Source: Stagnihabitans sp043738565
GTDB taxonomy: Bacteria; Pseudomonadota; Alphaproteobacteria; Rhodobacterales; Rhodobacteraceae
Assembly: GCA_043738565.1 (NCBI GenBank)
Contig: JAYUGA010000323.1
Span: 1 to 64,000, forward strand
DNA length: 64,000 nucleotides
Direction of reading: 5' to 3'
Shown here: piece after piece, positions 7,127 through 15,096 of the stretch
Numbering within the stretch: the first letter of the stretch is position 1
Layout of the letters: the number at the start of each line of letters is the position of its first letter
Notes under the pieces: model-generated
What the model saw: the letters and a program-made list of their open reading frames with translations, nothing else
Database searches by the model: none
Told to the model about the DNA's origin: nothing
Position numbers and translations under genes: made by a program

Positions 7127-9132
7127 TAGCGAAACGCCACCATTTCCCGCTTGGGCATCTGCGCCACTTCCCCCAACTCCCGCGCAAAGCGATGCGCGGA
7201 ATAGACGGCATCTGCGACGGAGGAGGGTGCAAGGCAATCGCCGACCCGCGCCAGCCCCGGAAGGCCACCCAGTTCCCGCCACAGCCCGTCGTCCGGCAAA
7301 CGCCCCGTCACCAGCACCAGCGTTCCACAGGGGAGTTCGGCTTCACGCCCGCTGCAGGCGCAGTCCGTTCGAACCACACCCGCGCCCTGCCCGGTCACGA
7401 ACTGCGACAGCCCCAGCCGCACCCCCAGTTCCAGCAGCCGCGCCTGCACCAACCCCTGCTCATCGGTATACGCCGTCCACGCCGATGCGGTGGCATAGGG
7501 CGTCACCAAAGTCACCTCATGCCCCGCAAGCCGCAGCCGTTCTGCCAAAGCCCCGCCCATGAAATAATGCTCGTCGTCATAGATCACCACCGGACCCACC
7601 ACCGCAGCCCCGGCAAACACATCATCCGGCGTCAGGGCCACAAATTCCCGCCGCTCCATCCCCACCACGCCGACGCCATCCCGCCGCCACCTGGACCCCG
7701 TTGCCAGCACCACATGATCCGCGCCAAACTCCGCAATGTCCCCCGCCATCATCGCGCTTTCCGGGAACACCGCCACATTCGGCAGCTTGCCCAGCATCGT
7801 GACCCGCCAGTCGCGCACCCGCCCCCAGCTCGCCAGCCCCGGCAGCGTCATCTCCCGGACGATCCGCCCGCCCAATACCCGTGACGCATCCGTCAGCGCC
7901 ACCTCCAGCCCGCGCCGCCCCAGCGTCAGCGCCGCCTCCAGCCCCGCCGGACCCGCGCCCACCACCAGCACCTTCTCGCGCCGGGCATAGCTGGCGATCC
8001 GCTCCGGGTGCCAGCCACGCCGCCATTCCTCGCCCACCGTCGGGTTCTGGGTGCAGCGCAAGCCCACCGCCTCGTTGTTGGCGGCGCGGCAGATGTTGCA
8101 GCCGATGCATTCGCGGATTTCGTCCGCCCGGCCTTCGCGGATCTTTTGCGGCAGGAACGGGTCGGCGATGGAGGGGCGGGCGGCACCGATGAAATCCTGC
8201 ACGCCGCGTCTGATCTGACTGGCCATCGTATCGGGCGAGGTAAAACGACCCACCGACACCACGGGTTTGGTGGTCAGGCCCTTGACAAACCTCACATAGT
8301 CCTCCTGAAACCCCTCCGCCGAGAACCGTGCCGACTTCGAGTCATTCCCCAATGCCCCGGCAAGGTTCACATCCCACAGGTCGGGCAGTTCGGCGAGCAT
8401 CTCGACCACCTCGCGCCCTTCCCCCTCGGATGTAATCCCGCGTGGCCCGTGCAGTTCATCAACCGCCAGCCGCAGGGCTACCGCGCAGGTATCACCCACC
8501 GCGTCGCGGGTATCCTCCAGCATTTCGCGCAGCAGCCGGGCGCGGTTTTCCAGGGAGCCGCCGTAGGCGTCGCCCCGGGTGTTGGAGCGGGCAGAGAGGA
8601 ACTGGAACGGCAAGTAATCATGCCCGGCATAGACATAAACGATGTCGAAGCCCGCCCGTTTGGCGCGCAGGGCGGCATCGCGCTGCCAGCCCCGAAAGGC
8701 GCGGATATCGGCAAGGTCCATCGCCCGCGCCGTTGCCGGCAGATGGAACAGCGCGGGCTGCACATCGGGCGCTATCCCCGGCGCCCGCGTCATCCGGTTG
8801 CAGGCATGGGCGCCGCCGTGCCACAGCTCGATCCCCGCCAGCGAACCATGCTGATGGATCGCAGCCGCCGTGGCGGCGAGCGGCGCGATATCGTCGTCAT
8901 CCCAAAGGGTCAGAAACGCATGCGGGCTGTCGTCCGATGTGGGGTGGATCGAGCAGTATTCGGTGCAGACCACACCCCAGCCGCCCTCTGCCTTGACCCC
9001 GCGCAACGCTGCACCCGACTGCGGGCGCTGCCAGCCAAAGCCGGTGGCGTGCGGGGTCTGATAGAACCGGTTCGAGGCCGTGACCGGGCCGATCCGCACA
9101 GGTTCAAACAGAATGGCGTGGCGCGGGTCCAT
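7126..9132 (-). CDS. Trimethylamine dehydrogenase-like FMN/4Fe-4S/FAD oxidoreductase
   Basis: 668 residues, three domains: an Old-Yellow-Enzyme TIM barrel (1-335), a 4Fe-4S site (C342, C345, C348, C360) and an FAD/NAD(P)-binding half (VVGAGPAGLEA at 390-400). From memory it is closely similar to trimethylamine/dimethylamine dehydrogenase (NRFYQ, EGGWG..TEYCSI, GGSLENRAR, PSIADPFLPQK). The Cys that covalently holds FMN in TMADH (Cys30 in 'PHCIG') is Ala29 here ('PHATG'). It is therefore probably not a classical TMADH and is nearer the N-methylproline/betaine demethylase-like relatives. Likely role: oxidative N-demethylation feeding electrons to ETF. It is co-directional with the MttB-family gene and divergent from the SDR. 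Confidence 0.86.
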   Translation of the reverse strand: MDPRHAILFEPVRIGPVTASNRFYQTPHATGFGWQRPQSGAALRGVKAEGGWGVVCTEYCSIHPTSDDSPHAFLTLWDDDDIAPLAATAAAIHQHGSLAGIELWHGGAHACNRMTRAPGIAPDVQPALFHLPATARAMDLADIRAFRGWQRDAALRAKRAGFDIVYVYAGHDYLPFQFLSARSNTRGDAYGGSLENRARLLREMLEDTRDAVGDTCAVALRLAVDELHGPRGITSEGEGREVVEMLAELPDLWDVNLAGALGNDSKSARFSAEGFQEDYVRFVKGLTTKPVVSVGRFTSPDTMASQIRRGVQDFIGAARPSIADPFLPQKIREGRADEIRECIGCNICRAANNEAVGLRCTQNPTVGEEWRRGWHPERIASYARREKVLVVGAGPAGLEAALTLGRRGLEVALTDASRVLGGRIVREMTLPGLASWGRVRDWRVTMLGKLPNVAVFPESAMMAGDIAEFGADHVVLATGSRWRRDGVGVVGMERREFVALTPDDVFAGAAVVGPVVIYDDEHYFMGGALAERLRLAGHEVTLVTPYATASAWTAYTDEQGLVQARLLELGVRLGLSQFVTGQGAGVVRTDCACSGREAELPCGTLVLVTGRLPDDGLWRELGGLPGLARVGDCLAPSSVADAVYSAHRFARELGEVAQMPKREMVAFR

Positions 9133-9175
9133 CGCGGTTCCCTACTGGTTGTGGCAATCTACCGCTTACTGGACG

Positions 9176-9188
9176 ATTGTTCAACAAT
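9176..9188. promoter_or_regulatory. Perfect palindrome ATTGTTcAACAAT, candidate operator
   Basis: Thirteen-base perfect palindrome in the 131-base gap between the divergent flavoprotein (minus) and SDR (plus) genes. A near-identical site (11 of 13 bases) lies at 10124-10136 upstream of the endonuclease-family gene. TTGT/ACAA half-sites are common in GntR-type operators. No such regulator is encoded in the window, so the binding protein is unknown. Confidence 0.5.
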
Positions 9189-9263
9189 GGAATTCACGCC
9201 GCCCGCAGATAGCGATTGTCGCGGCCGGAGACGGGGCTAATGTCGCGGCAACAGGGAGGGGCG

Positions 9264-10004
9264 ATGAACCAGTATGATCTGACCGGACGGGTGGCCGTGG
9301 TGACGGGCGGGGCGCAGGGGATCGGGCTGGCGGTCGCCACCAGAATGGCGGGTTCTGGTGCCAGGGTCGTGATCCTCGACCGGGATGCCGACCTCGCCAT
9401 GCAGGCCGCCGCCAGTCTGGGCGGTGCCGCCTATGGCTGTGAGGTCACCGATACCGAAGCGGTGGCGGGCCTTGCCACGCGGATCGCGGCAGAACACGGC
9501 CCGATTGCCATTCTGGTCACATCGGCGGGGATCGCCGGTTCGAACGGAACGGCGGTCGAGTATGACCCGGCGGAATGGCGGCAGATCGTCGAGATCAACC
9601 TGACCGGCACCTACAATTGCTGCCGCGCCGTGCTGCCGCAGATGATGCGGGCGGGCTATGGCCGCATCGTCACCATCGCCTCGATTGCGGGCAAGGAGGG
9701 CAACCCTAACGCCGCCGCCTATTCCGCCTCCAAGGCCGGGGTAATCGCGCTGACCAAATCCCTGGGCAAGGAACATGCCAGACAGAATATCGCGGTGAAC
9801 TGCGTCACCCCCGCCGCCGCCCGCACCCGGATTTTCGACCAGCTTAGCCAGGAATTCATCGCCTACATGCTGGCCCGCATCCCGCGTGGCCGGTTTCTGG
9901 AGGTGGACGAGGCCGCCAGCATGATCACCTGGCTGTGCACCGCCGAAAACTCCTTCACCACCGGGGCGGTGTTCGATCTGTCGGGCGGGCGGGCGACGTA
10001 CTGA
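9264..10004 (+). CDS. Short-chain dehydrogenase/reductase (SDR)
   Basis: Cytoplasmic NAD(P)-dependent oxidoreductase of the classical SDR type, 246 residues from the ATG at 9264, which has an excellent GGGAGGGG ribosome site; an upstream ATG at 9216 has none. Motifs: cofactor-binding 'VVTGGAQGIGLAVA', an acidic residue after beta-2 ('ILDRDAD') suggesting NAD, and a catalytic Ser-Tyr-Lys set ('IASIAGKEG', 'YSASKAG'). It is divergent from the flavoprotein gene and shares its control region. A hydroxyl-to-keto step before the BKACE enzyme encoded downstream would make chemical sense, but this is inference. Confidence 0.9.
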   Translation: MNQYDLTGRVAVVTGGAQGIGLAVATRMAGSGARVVILDRDADLAMQAAASLGGAAYGCEVTDTEAVAGLATRIAAEHGPIAILVTSAGIAGSNGTAVEYDPAEWRQIVEINLTGTYNCCRAVLPQMMRAGYGRIVTIASIAGKEGNPNAAAYSASKAGVIALTKSLGKEHARQNIAVNCVTPAAARTRIFDQLSQEFIAYMLARIPRGRFLEVDEAASMITWLCTAENSFTTGAVFDLSGGRATY

Positions 10005-10017
10005 GGCAGATCAAAGC

Positions 10018-10050
10018 AGCCCGCTCATCAAGCCCGAAGCGGGCTTTCCT
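10018..10050 (+). terminator. Candidate terminator after the SDR gene
   Basis: AGCCCGC (10018-10024) pairs with GCGGGCT (10039-10045); an alternative tight stem AAGCCC/GGGCTT with loop GAAGC is followed by TTCCT. It starts 14 bases after the SDR stop. The T-run is short, so intrinsic termination is plausible but not certain. Confidence 0.5.
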
Positions 10051-10051
10051 C

Positions 10052-10088
10052 GCGGGCGTGAAGAAAGCCTCTTGGGCTTGATGAACGC
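10052..10088 (+). repeat. 37-bp repeat, copy A (partner at 39321-39357)
   Basis: Begins GCGGGCGTGAAGAAAGCC and ends GGCTTGATGAACGC, with a small AAGCC/GGCTT hairpin inside. It matches the copy at 39321-39357 at 34 of 37 positions. In this copy the right end (GGGCTTGATGA, 10074-10084) can also pair with TCATCAAGCCC at 10025-10035, making a larger fold. Both copies lie just downstream of genes. Confidence 0.75.
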
Positions 10089-10123
10089 GGCGCATCGGAG
10101 GCCATGCGACTGGTTGTTTGAAA

Positions 10124-10136
10124 TTTGTTCAACAGT
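10124..10136. promoter_or_regulatory. TTTGTTcAACAGT, second copy of the candidate operator
   Basis: Core TGTTcAACA is palindromic and identical to the centre of the site at 9176-9188. It lies about 70 bases upstream of the endonuclease-family gene. An ACTGGTTGT word precedes both sites (at 10108-10118 and about 9144-9152), so the shared element may be longer than the palindrome. Confidence 0.4.
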
Positions 10137-10202
10137 GGCCCAGCCTCGCCGCAGCCCTGTCGTATCCGCCCGCTTTCCTGCCCGCAAATGGAGGTGATTG
10201 CC

Positions 10203-11699
10203 GTGATCCGCACCCTGCTTTTTGCCCTGACGCTCCTGCCCCTTGCCGCCCATGCCGAAGACCCGATCCGGCTCAAGGTCTTGACGATGAACCTGTGGTA
10301 TGGCGGCGATCAGGTCAGTTTTGCCAGCGTGATCAAGGCGATCCTGCTTGCCGATCCCGATCTCGTCGGCTTGCGGGAACCCGATGGCAAGACGCTGGAA
10401 ATTGCCGCTCTGGCCGGCTACCCCTATGCCGATCAGCGCCGCCACATCCTGTCGAAATACCCGATCTTCGATTCCGGTCTGGGCGAAACCACGCGGGCCG
10501 ACGCGCCGCCCTATTCCATCGCCGGGCTTGACCCCGATGCGGTGGCGGCGTGGATCGCGGTGGCACCGGGCAAGGTGGTGGCGATGGCCAATAGCCACCT
10601 GACCTCCGACCCCTAGGGCCCGGAACTGCCGCGCGATGGCAAAACCGTGGCCGAGGTGCTGGAGACTGAAACCACCCTGCGGATGCCGGAAGCGCGGGCG
10701 CTGATCGACGGGATGAAGCCACTGATCGACAAGGGTATTCCGGTGATCCTTACCGGCGATTTCAATTCACCGTCATGGCGCGACTGGCACCCGGCCGCCG
10801 TAGCGACGCGTCGCATTCCTGCGGTGCCGGTCGATTGGCCGCTCAGCCGCGCCTTCGAAGCGGCGGGCTTTGCCGACAGCTATCGCACCGTCCATCCCGA
10901 CCCCGTCGCCAATCCGGGCCTGACCTGGACGGCGGGGCGGCCCTATCCGCGGATCGGCAAGACCGAAGCCTTCGACCGCATCGACTTTGTCTGGGCCGCC
11001 AATGCGAGGCCGGTGGCGGCGCTGACGATGGTCGAGGCGGACAACCCGCAGAATGCGCTGTCGGTGACACCGTGGCCGCTGGATCACCGCGCCATGCTGG
11101 CGACTGTCGAGGTGGTGCCGGTGCCGACCCCGGCACCGATCACCATCGAGCCGCGCCCGGTTCGCGAGGGTGGCAGTTTTGTGATGCGGATCGCCTCGCC
11201 CGATGGCGGCAAGTATTCCGCGCTGATCTATCCGCGCGGCGGCAGCCAGGCCATCAACGGCATCGCCGATGTGGCCCCCGATGACCGCCCGACGATCCGG
11301 CTGTCGACGATGGGTCTGCCGCAGGGCGATTATGACGCGGTGATGCGCGACGCCACCGGCAAGGAAATCGCCCGCACTCGCTTTGCCATCGTCCCCGCCG
11401 GTGGGCAGGCCACGATGCAGGTGACGGCCGCCGTGCAACCCGGCGGCGATATTCCGGTTCGGTTTACCGGCGCACCGGGGTTCAAGCTGGACTGGGTCGG
11501 CATCTACAAGAAGGGCGAACCTTCGGTCTACAACTACCTCGGCTTCGCCTACGCCGGCGCCCGGATCAACGGGTCGCTCAATTTCCCCGCCGCCGAATTG
11601 TATGAAGAACTGAGATCGGGCGACCATGAGGCGCGGCTGATGCTGGACGACAATTATCAGGTGAAAGCGGTGGCCGGGTTTGCGGTGACGGCACCGTAG
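10203..11699 (+). pseudogene. Endonuclease/exonuclease/phosphatase-family exported protein, interrupted by an in-frame TAG
   Basis: A secreted or periplasmic EEP-fold protein of about 498 residues if intact. The GTG start at 10203 has a perfect GGAGG site 8 bases upstream and begins a signal peptide (VIRTLLFALTLLPLAAHA). Fold motifs: 'LTMNLWYGG', 'LADPDLVGLREPDG', 'MANSHLTSDP', 'ILTGDFNSPS', 'DRIDFVW', 'PLDHRAML'. After the catalytic domain is a beta-rich C-terminal extension. The frame is stopped by TAG at 10614-10616 (SHLTSDP-stop-GPELPRDG) and continues without shift to 11699. A single change from TAT/TAC (Tyr) would explain it. Either a recent nonsense mutation or suppression; the N- and C-parts alone lack complete active sites. 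Confidence 0.85.
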
Positions 11700-11805
11700 G
11701 GCAGGGGCTTGTCCCGCGATTTCCGGTGGCACGGTGGGGTAAACCCCTGCCCTGCGGGCCTTTCAGATCGCGGCCCGTCATGCCAATGTGCCGACCGGAG
11801 GCTCC

Positions 11806-12732
11806 ATGTCAAAAATCATCATCTCCTGCGCCATCACCGGCTCGATCCATGTCCCGAGCCAGTCGCCGCATCTGCCCTTCACCGCGCAAGCGATCGCCGA
11901 CAGCGCCATCGGGGCCGCCAAGGCCGGGGCCGCCATCCTGCACCTGCACGCCCGGCACCCCGAAACCGGGCGACCCTCGGCGGACCCTGTGCATTGGGCT
12001 GGGTTTTTGCCTGCCATCAAGGCCGCAACCGATGCCGTGGTGAACATGACCACCGGCGGCTCTGCCATAATGACGCTGGACCAGCGGCTGGCCGCCCCCA
12101 AGGTCAATGCGCCGGAAATGTGCAGCCTGAACATGGGGTCGATGAACTTTGCCCTCTATCCGATGATCGCGCGGATCAAGGAGTGGCGGTTCGACTGGGA
12201 AAAGCCGTTTCTGGAAAATTCCGACGACACCGTGTTCAAGAACACGCCGCGCGACATCGCTTTCGTGCTGGGCGAGATGGGCACCCAGCGTGGTGCGCGG
12301 TTCGAGTTCGAATGCTATGACATCGGCCATCTGACCATGCTGCAACATTTCGTCGGTCGCGGTCTGGTCAAGGCCCCGATCTTCATCCAGTTCGTCTTTG
12401 GCGTGCTGGGCGGCATGGCCCCCGAGCCCGACACGCTGACCCTCTTGAAACGCACCGCCGACCGGATGTTCGGCGACAGCTACCAGTTCTCGGTTCTGGC
12501 AGCCGGTCGCGCCCAGATCCCGATGGCGACGATGGCGGCGGCGATGGGCGGCCATGTCCGGGTCGGGCTGGAAGATAATCTCTACCGATCCAAGGGCGTG
12601 CTGGCGCAGTCCAATGCCGAACAGGTTTCCCTGATCCGCAGCATCGTCGAAGCCCTCGGCCGCGAGGTCGCCACCCCCGACGAGGCCCGTGCGCTGCTGG
12701 GACTGAAGGGCCGCGACAAGGTGGCGTTTTGA
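11806..12732 (+). CDS. Beta-keto acid cleavage enzyme (BKACE, DUF849; 3-keto-5-aminohexanoate cleavage type)
   Basis: 308 residues from the ATG at 11806, preceded by CGGAGG; the ATG at 11788 lacks a site. The family uses Zn and acetyl-CoA to convert a beta-keto acid into acetoacetate plus a new acyl-CoA. Visible features: the N-terminal 'ISCAITGSIHVPSQSPHLP', the metal-binding 'AILHLHARHPETGRPS', 'NMTTGGSA', 'EMCSLNMGSMNF', 'FECYDIGHL', and the C-terminal 'GGHVRVGLEDNLY' that closes the barrel. Known substrates include 3-keto-5-aminohexanoate, dehydrocarnitine and several beta-keto amino acids; which applies is not readable. First of five coupled genes. A GGGCAGGGG/CCCCTGCCC inverted repeat (11699-11752) lies upstream. 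Confidence 0.9.
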   Translation: MSKIIISCAITGSIHVPSQSPHLPFTAQAIADSAIGAAKAGAAILHLHARHPETGRPSADPVHWAGFLPAIKAATDAVVNMTTGGSAIMTLDQRLAAPKVNAPEMCSLNMGSMNFALYPMIARIKEWRFDWEKPFLENSDDTVFKNTPRDIAFVLGEMGTQRGARFEFECYDIGHLTMLQHFVGRGLVKAPIFIQFVFGVLGGMAPEPDTLTLLKRTADRMFGDSYQFSVLAAGRAQIPMATMAAAMGGHVRVGLEDNLYRSKGVLAQSNAEQVSLIRSIVEALGREVATPDEARALLGLKGRDKVAF

Positions 12733-13175
12733 TCCGGCCCGCGATGCCTGCCGACGTGCCCATTCTGCGTGCCATGTTGCAGGCACTTGCAGACCATGAC
12801 GGCGGCGTGGAGGTCGGGTCAGAAGCCAGCCTGATGGCGCATGGTTTCGGCCCGAACCCGCTGTTCCGCGCCCTGATCGCCGGTGAGCCGCCGCAGGGCA
12901 TGGTGATCTACTACCCCGATTTCTCGACCCATCGCGGGCAACCGGGGGTCTATGTGCAGGATATCTATGTGGAACCTGCGGCGCGGGGTTCGGGCATGGC
13001 GCAACGCCTGCTGGCCGCCGTCCTGCAGCACCAGACCTGGGGTGCCCGCTACCTGACCCTCGGCGTCAGCCCCGACAACCTTGTGGCCAACCGCTTTTAC
13101 GCGCGACTTGGCTTTCGCCATCGCGGTTATGATTTTCTGATCCTCGACGGCGACCACTTGAAAGCCCTGCCATGA
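12729..13175 (+). CDS. GNAT-family N-acetyltransferase
   Basis: 148 residues starting at a TTG (12729) that overlaps the BKACE stop (TTGA). Starting there gives the usual GNAT opening 'MIRPAMPADVPILRAML'; the next Met (12744) would cut the first strand. The acetyl-CoA pyrophosphate loop is the 'EPAARGSGMAQRLL' segment and the C-terminal 'NRFYARLGFRHRGYDFLIL' is the classical GNAT end. Substrate unknown. It overlaps by 4 bases both the cleavage enzyme before it and a deacetylase-fold gene after it, so acetylation and deacetylation functions may act on the same small molecule; that is inference. Confidence 0.85.
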   Translation: MIRPAMPADVPILRAMLQALADHDGGVEVGSEASLMAHGFGPNPLFRALIAGEPPQGMVIYYPDFSTHRGQPGVYVQDIYVEPAARGSGMAQRLLAAVLQHQTWGARYLTLGVSPDNLVANRFYARLGFRHRGYDFLILDGDHLKALP

Positions 13176-14182
13176 TCACCGTTTGCGATGCCGCCCAAAG
13201 CGCCCACGACCCGCAGTTCTTCCTGTCCTCCGGTGCCCTGAAACCCTGCCCCGAGAAACCCGCCCGCATCCCGGCGCTGCTGCAAGCCGCCCGCCGTTTC
13301 GGCCCGGTGGTCGCCCCACCCGACAAGGGTCTGCGCCCGATTGCCGCCCTGCATTCCGCCCGCTATCTGACCTTCCTCGAAACCATCCACCCACGCTGGT
13401 CGCGCATCGCAGGGGCCAGCCCGGAAGTCATCGCCAGTATCCACCCCGCCACCCGCGCCGATGGCTACCCGCTGTCCGCCGTGGGGCAGGCCGGGTTCCA
13501 CATGACCGACACCTCCTGCCCGATCGGCCCGCAGACCTGGACCTCTGCCTATGCCAGCGCCCAGACCGCGATCCATGCCGCCGACCTGACCCATGACGGC
13601 CAGATGGCCTATGCCCTGTGCCGCCCGCCCGGCCACCATGCGTTCAGCGATCTGGCTGGCGGCTTTTGCTACCTCAACAATTCCGCCATCGCCGCCGAAC
13701 GCCTGCGCGCCGCCGGTCGCAGGCCGGTCATTCTGGACGTGGACCTGCACCACGGCAACGGCACGCAAGGCATCTTCTACCACCGCGCCGATGTGCTGAC
13801 CGTCTCGATCCATGCCCATCCCGAGCGGTTCTATCCGTTCTTCTGGGGCTACGCCGACGAAACCGGCGTTCAGGAAGGCGAAGGGGCCAACCTCAACCTG
13901 CCCCTGCCCCGTGGCACTGGCGACGTGGCTTTCCTGCACACGCTTGACAAGGCTTTTGTCAAAATCGGTGATTGGCGGGCCGATACAATCGTGCTGGCCC
14001 TTGGCCTCGATGCCTTTGTTGGCGACCCGTTTGCCGGGCTTGGCGTGACGACGAACGGCTTTGCCGAAATCAGCCGCGCCATTCGCCGACTGAACCTGCC
14101 GACCGTGATCATTCAGGAAGGCGGCTATCTGTGCCCCGAACTGGGCGACAACCTTGCCGCAGTTCTGGGGGAATGGGCGTGA
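13172..14182 (+). CDS. Histone deacetylase-family amidohydrolase (acetylpolyamine amidohydrolase type)
   Basis: 336 residues, arginase/deacetylase fold. The tandem active-site His is in 'CRPPGHHAFSDLAGGFCYL', metal ligands are in 'ILDVDLHHGNGTQG' (D-x-H), and the far ligand Asp lies in 'LALGLDAFVGDPF'. The catalytic Tyr/His neighbourhood 'IQEGGYLCPELGDN' is present near the C-terminus. Bacterial members remove acetyl groups from polyamines or other small amines in the cytoplasm rather than from histones. The ATG at 13172 overlaps the GNAT stop (ATGA), and the 3' end overlaps the EamA transporter gene. Confidence 0.9.
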   Translation: MITVCDAAQSAHDPQFFLSSGALKPCPEKPARIPALLQAARRFGPVVAPPDKGLRPIAALHSARYLTFLETIHPRWSRIAGASPEVIASIHPATRADGYPLSAVGQAGFHMTDTSCPIGPQTWTSAYASAQTAIHAADLTHDGQMAYALCRPPGHHAFSDLAGGFCYLNNSAIAAERLRAAGRRPVILDVDLHHGNGTQGIFYHRADVLTVSIHAHPERFYPFFWGYADETGVQEGEGANLNLPLPRGTGDVAFLHTLDKAFVKIGDWRADTIVLALGLDAFVGDPFAGLGVTTNGFAEISRAIRRLNLPTVIIQEGGYLCPELGDNLAAVLGEWA

Positions 14183-15096
14183 TCAAAGGCTCCTCCGCCC
14201 CCCTGATCGGCGTTGGCCTGATGCTGCTGGCGATGGCGATCCTACCCGGCATCGACGTGATCGCCAAATACATGGGCCGCGGCGGCATGCCGGTGATGGA
14301 GCTGGTCTGGGCACGGCTGACCTTTGGCGCGGTGCTGACCGCCCCTTTCGCCCTTCGCCACAAAGGCTTGCCGGGTCTGATCCCCGACCGGCCGTTCTAT
14401 CACGCGCTCAGGGCCAGCCTGCTGATTTCCGCCGCTTTCACCTTCTTCCTGTCGCTCAAATTCCTGCCCATCGCCGACGCCCTGGCGATCTTCTTCGTGC
14501 AGCCTCTGGTGGTCACCGCGCTGTCGCCGCTGATCCTGCACGAACAGGTCGGGCCGCGCCGCTGGGCTGCCGTCTGTGTCGGCTTCATTGGCACCCTGAT
14601 CATAATCCGCCCCGGCTTTGGCACGCTGAACCCCGGCAGCCTGCTGGCCTTGGCCGCCGGCATCTGTTTGGCGCTGTATTTCCTGATGACACGGCGGATT
14701 TCGGGGCAGCAAGCCGCCGTCCTGACCACGTTTCACACCAATGTCATCGGCGGGCTGATCGCCTCTGCCTTGGTGCTGCCGGTCTGGAAAATGCCAACTC
14801 CGGTCGAGTGGCTTTTGCTGATGGCATTGGCCGCCATCGCCAGCCTTGGCCACTATTTCATCGTCCGCGCTTATGATCATGCCGAGGCGTCGCTGCTGGC
14901 ACCCTTGGCCTATACCGAGATGGTGACATCGACGATTCTGGGCCTGATCTTCTTTGGCGACTTCCCCGATGGCTGGACCTTTGTCGGCGTCGCCATCCTG
15001 ATCGCCAGCGCCATCTATATCTCGATCCGGGAACGGGCCAAGGGGCTGGCGGGACTGTCGGCCACCGCCGTTGCCACCCGGGAACTGTCGGATTGA
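14173..15096 (+). CDS. EamA/DMT-superfamily transporter
   Basis: Integral membrane protein of about 307 residues with ten predicted helices in two EamA repeats. Landmarks are 'ARLTFGAVLTAPF', 'FLPIADALAIFFVQPLVV' and 'SPLILHEQVGPRRW' in the first half, and 'AEASLLAPLAYTEMV' in the second. Two starts are possible: ATG 14173 (10-base overlap with the deacetylase gene) or GTG 14179 (4-base GTGA overlap, better spaced from the GGGGGA site). GTG 14179 may be the true one. DMT proteins usually export metabolites or amino-acid-like compounds; here export or overflow of an amine intermediate is possible but unproven. Confidence 0.88.
   Translation: MGVIKGSSAPLIGVGLMLLAMAILPGIDVIAKYMGRGGMPVMELVWARLTFGAVLTAPFALRHKGLPGLIPDRPFYHALRASLLISAAFTFFLSLKFLPIADALAIFFVQPLVVTALSPLILHEQVGPRRWAAVCVGFIGTLIIIRPGFGTLNPGSLLALAAGICLALYFLMTRRISGQQAAVLTTFHTNVIGGLIASALVLPVWKMPTPVEWLLLMALAAIASLGHYFIVRAYDHAEASLLAPLAYTEMVTSTILGLIFFGDFPDGWTFVGVAILIASAIYISIRERAKGLAGLSATAVATRELSD

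Noticed and set aside
5539..7884. 781-residue open frame on the plus strand opposite the MttB-family and flavoprotein genes
   Set aside because: Composition is His/Arg/Pro/Gln-rich with no family features; it is the usual antisense shadow of high-GC coding sequence.
10203..11699. TAG in a gene close to an MttB-family gene, suggesting pyrrolysine decoding
   Set aside because: The MttB-family gene has no internal TAG, no pylT/pylS/pylBCD genes are visible, and the interrupted protein (endonuclease/phosphatase fold) is not a Pyl family. A Tyr codon mutation explains the stop.
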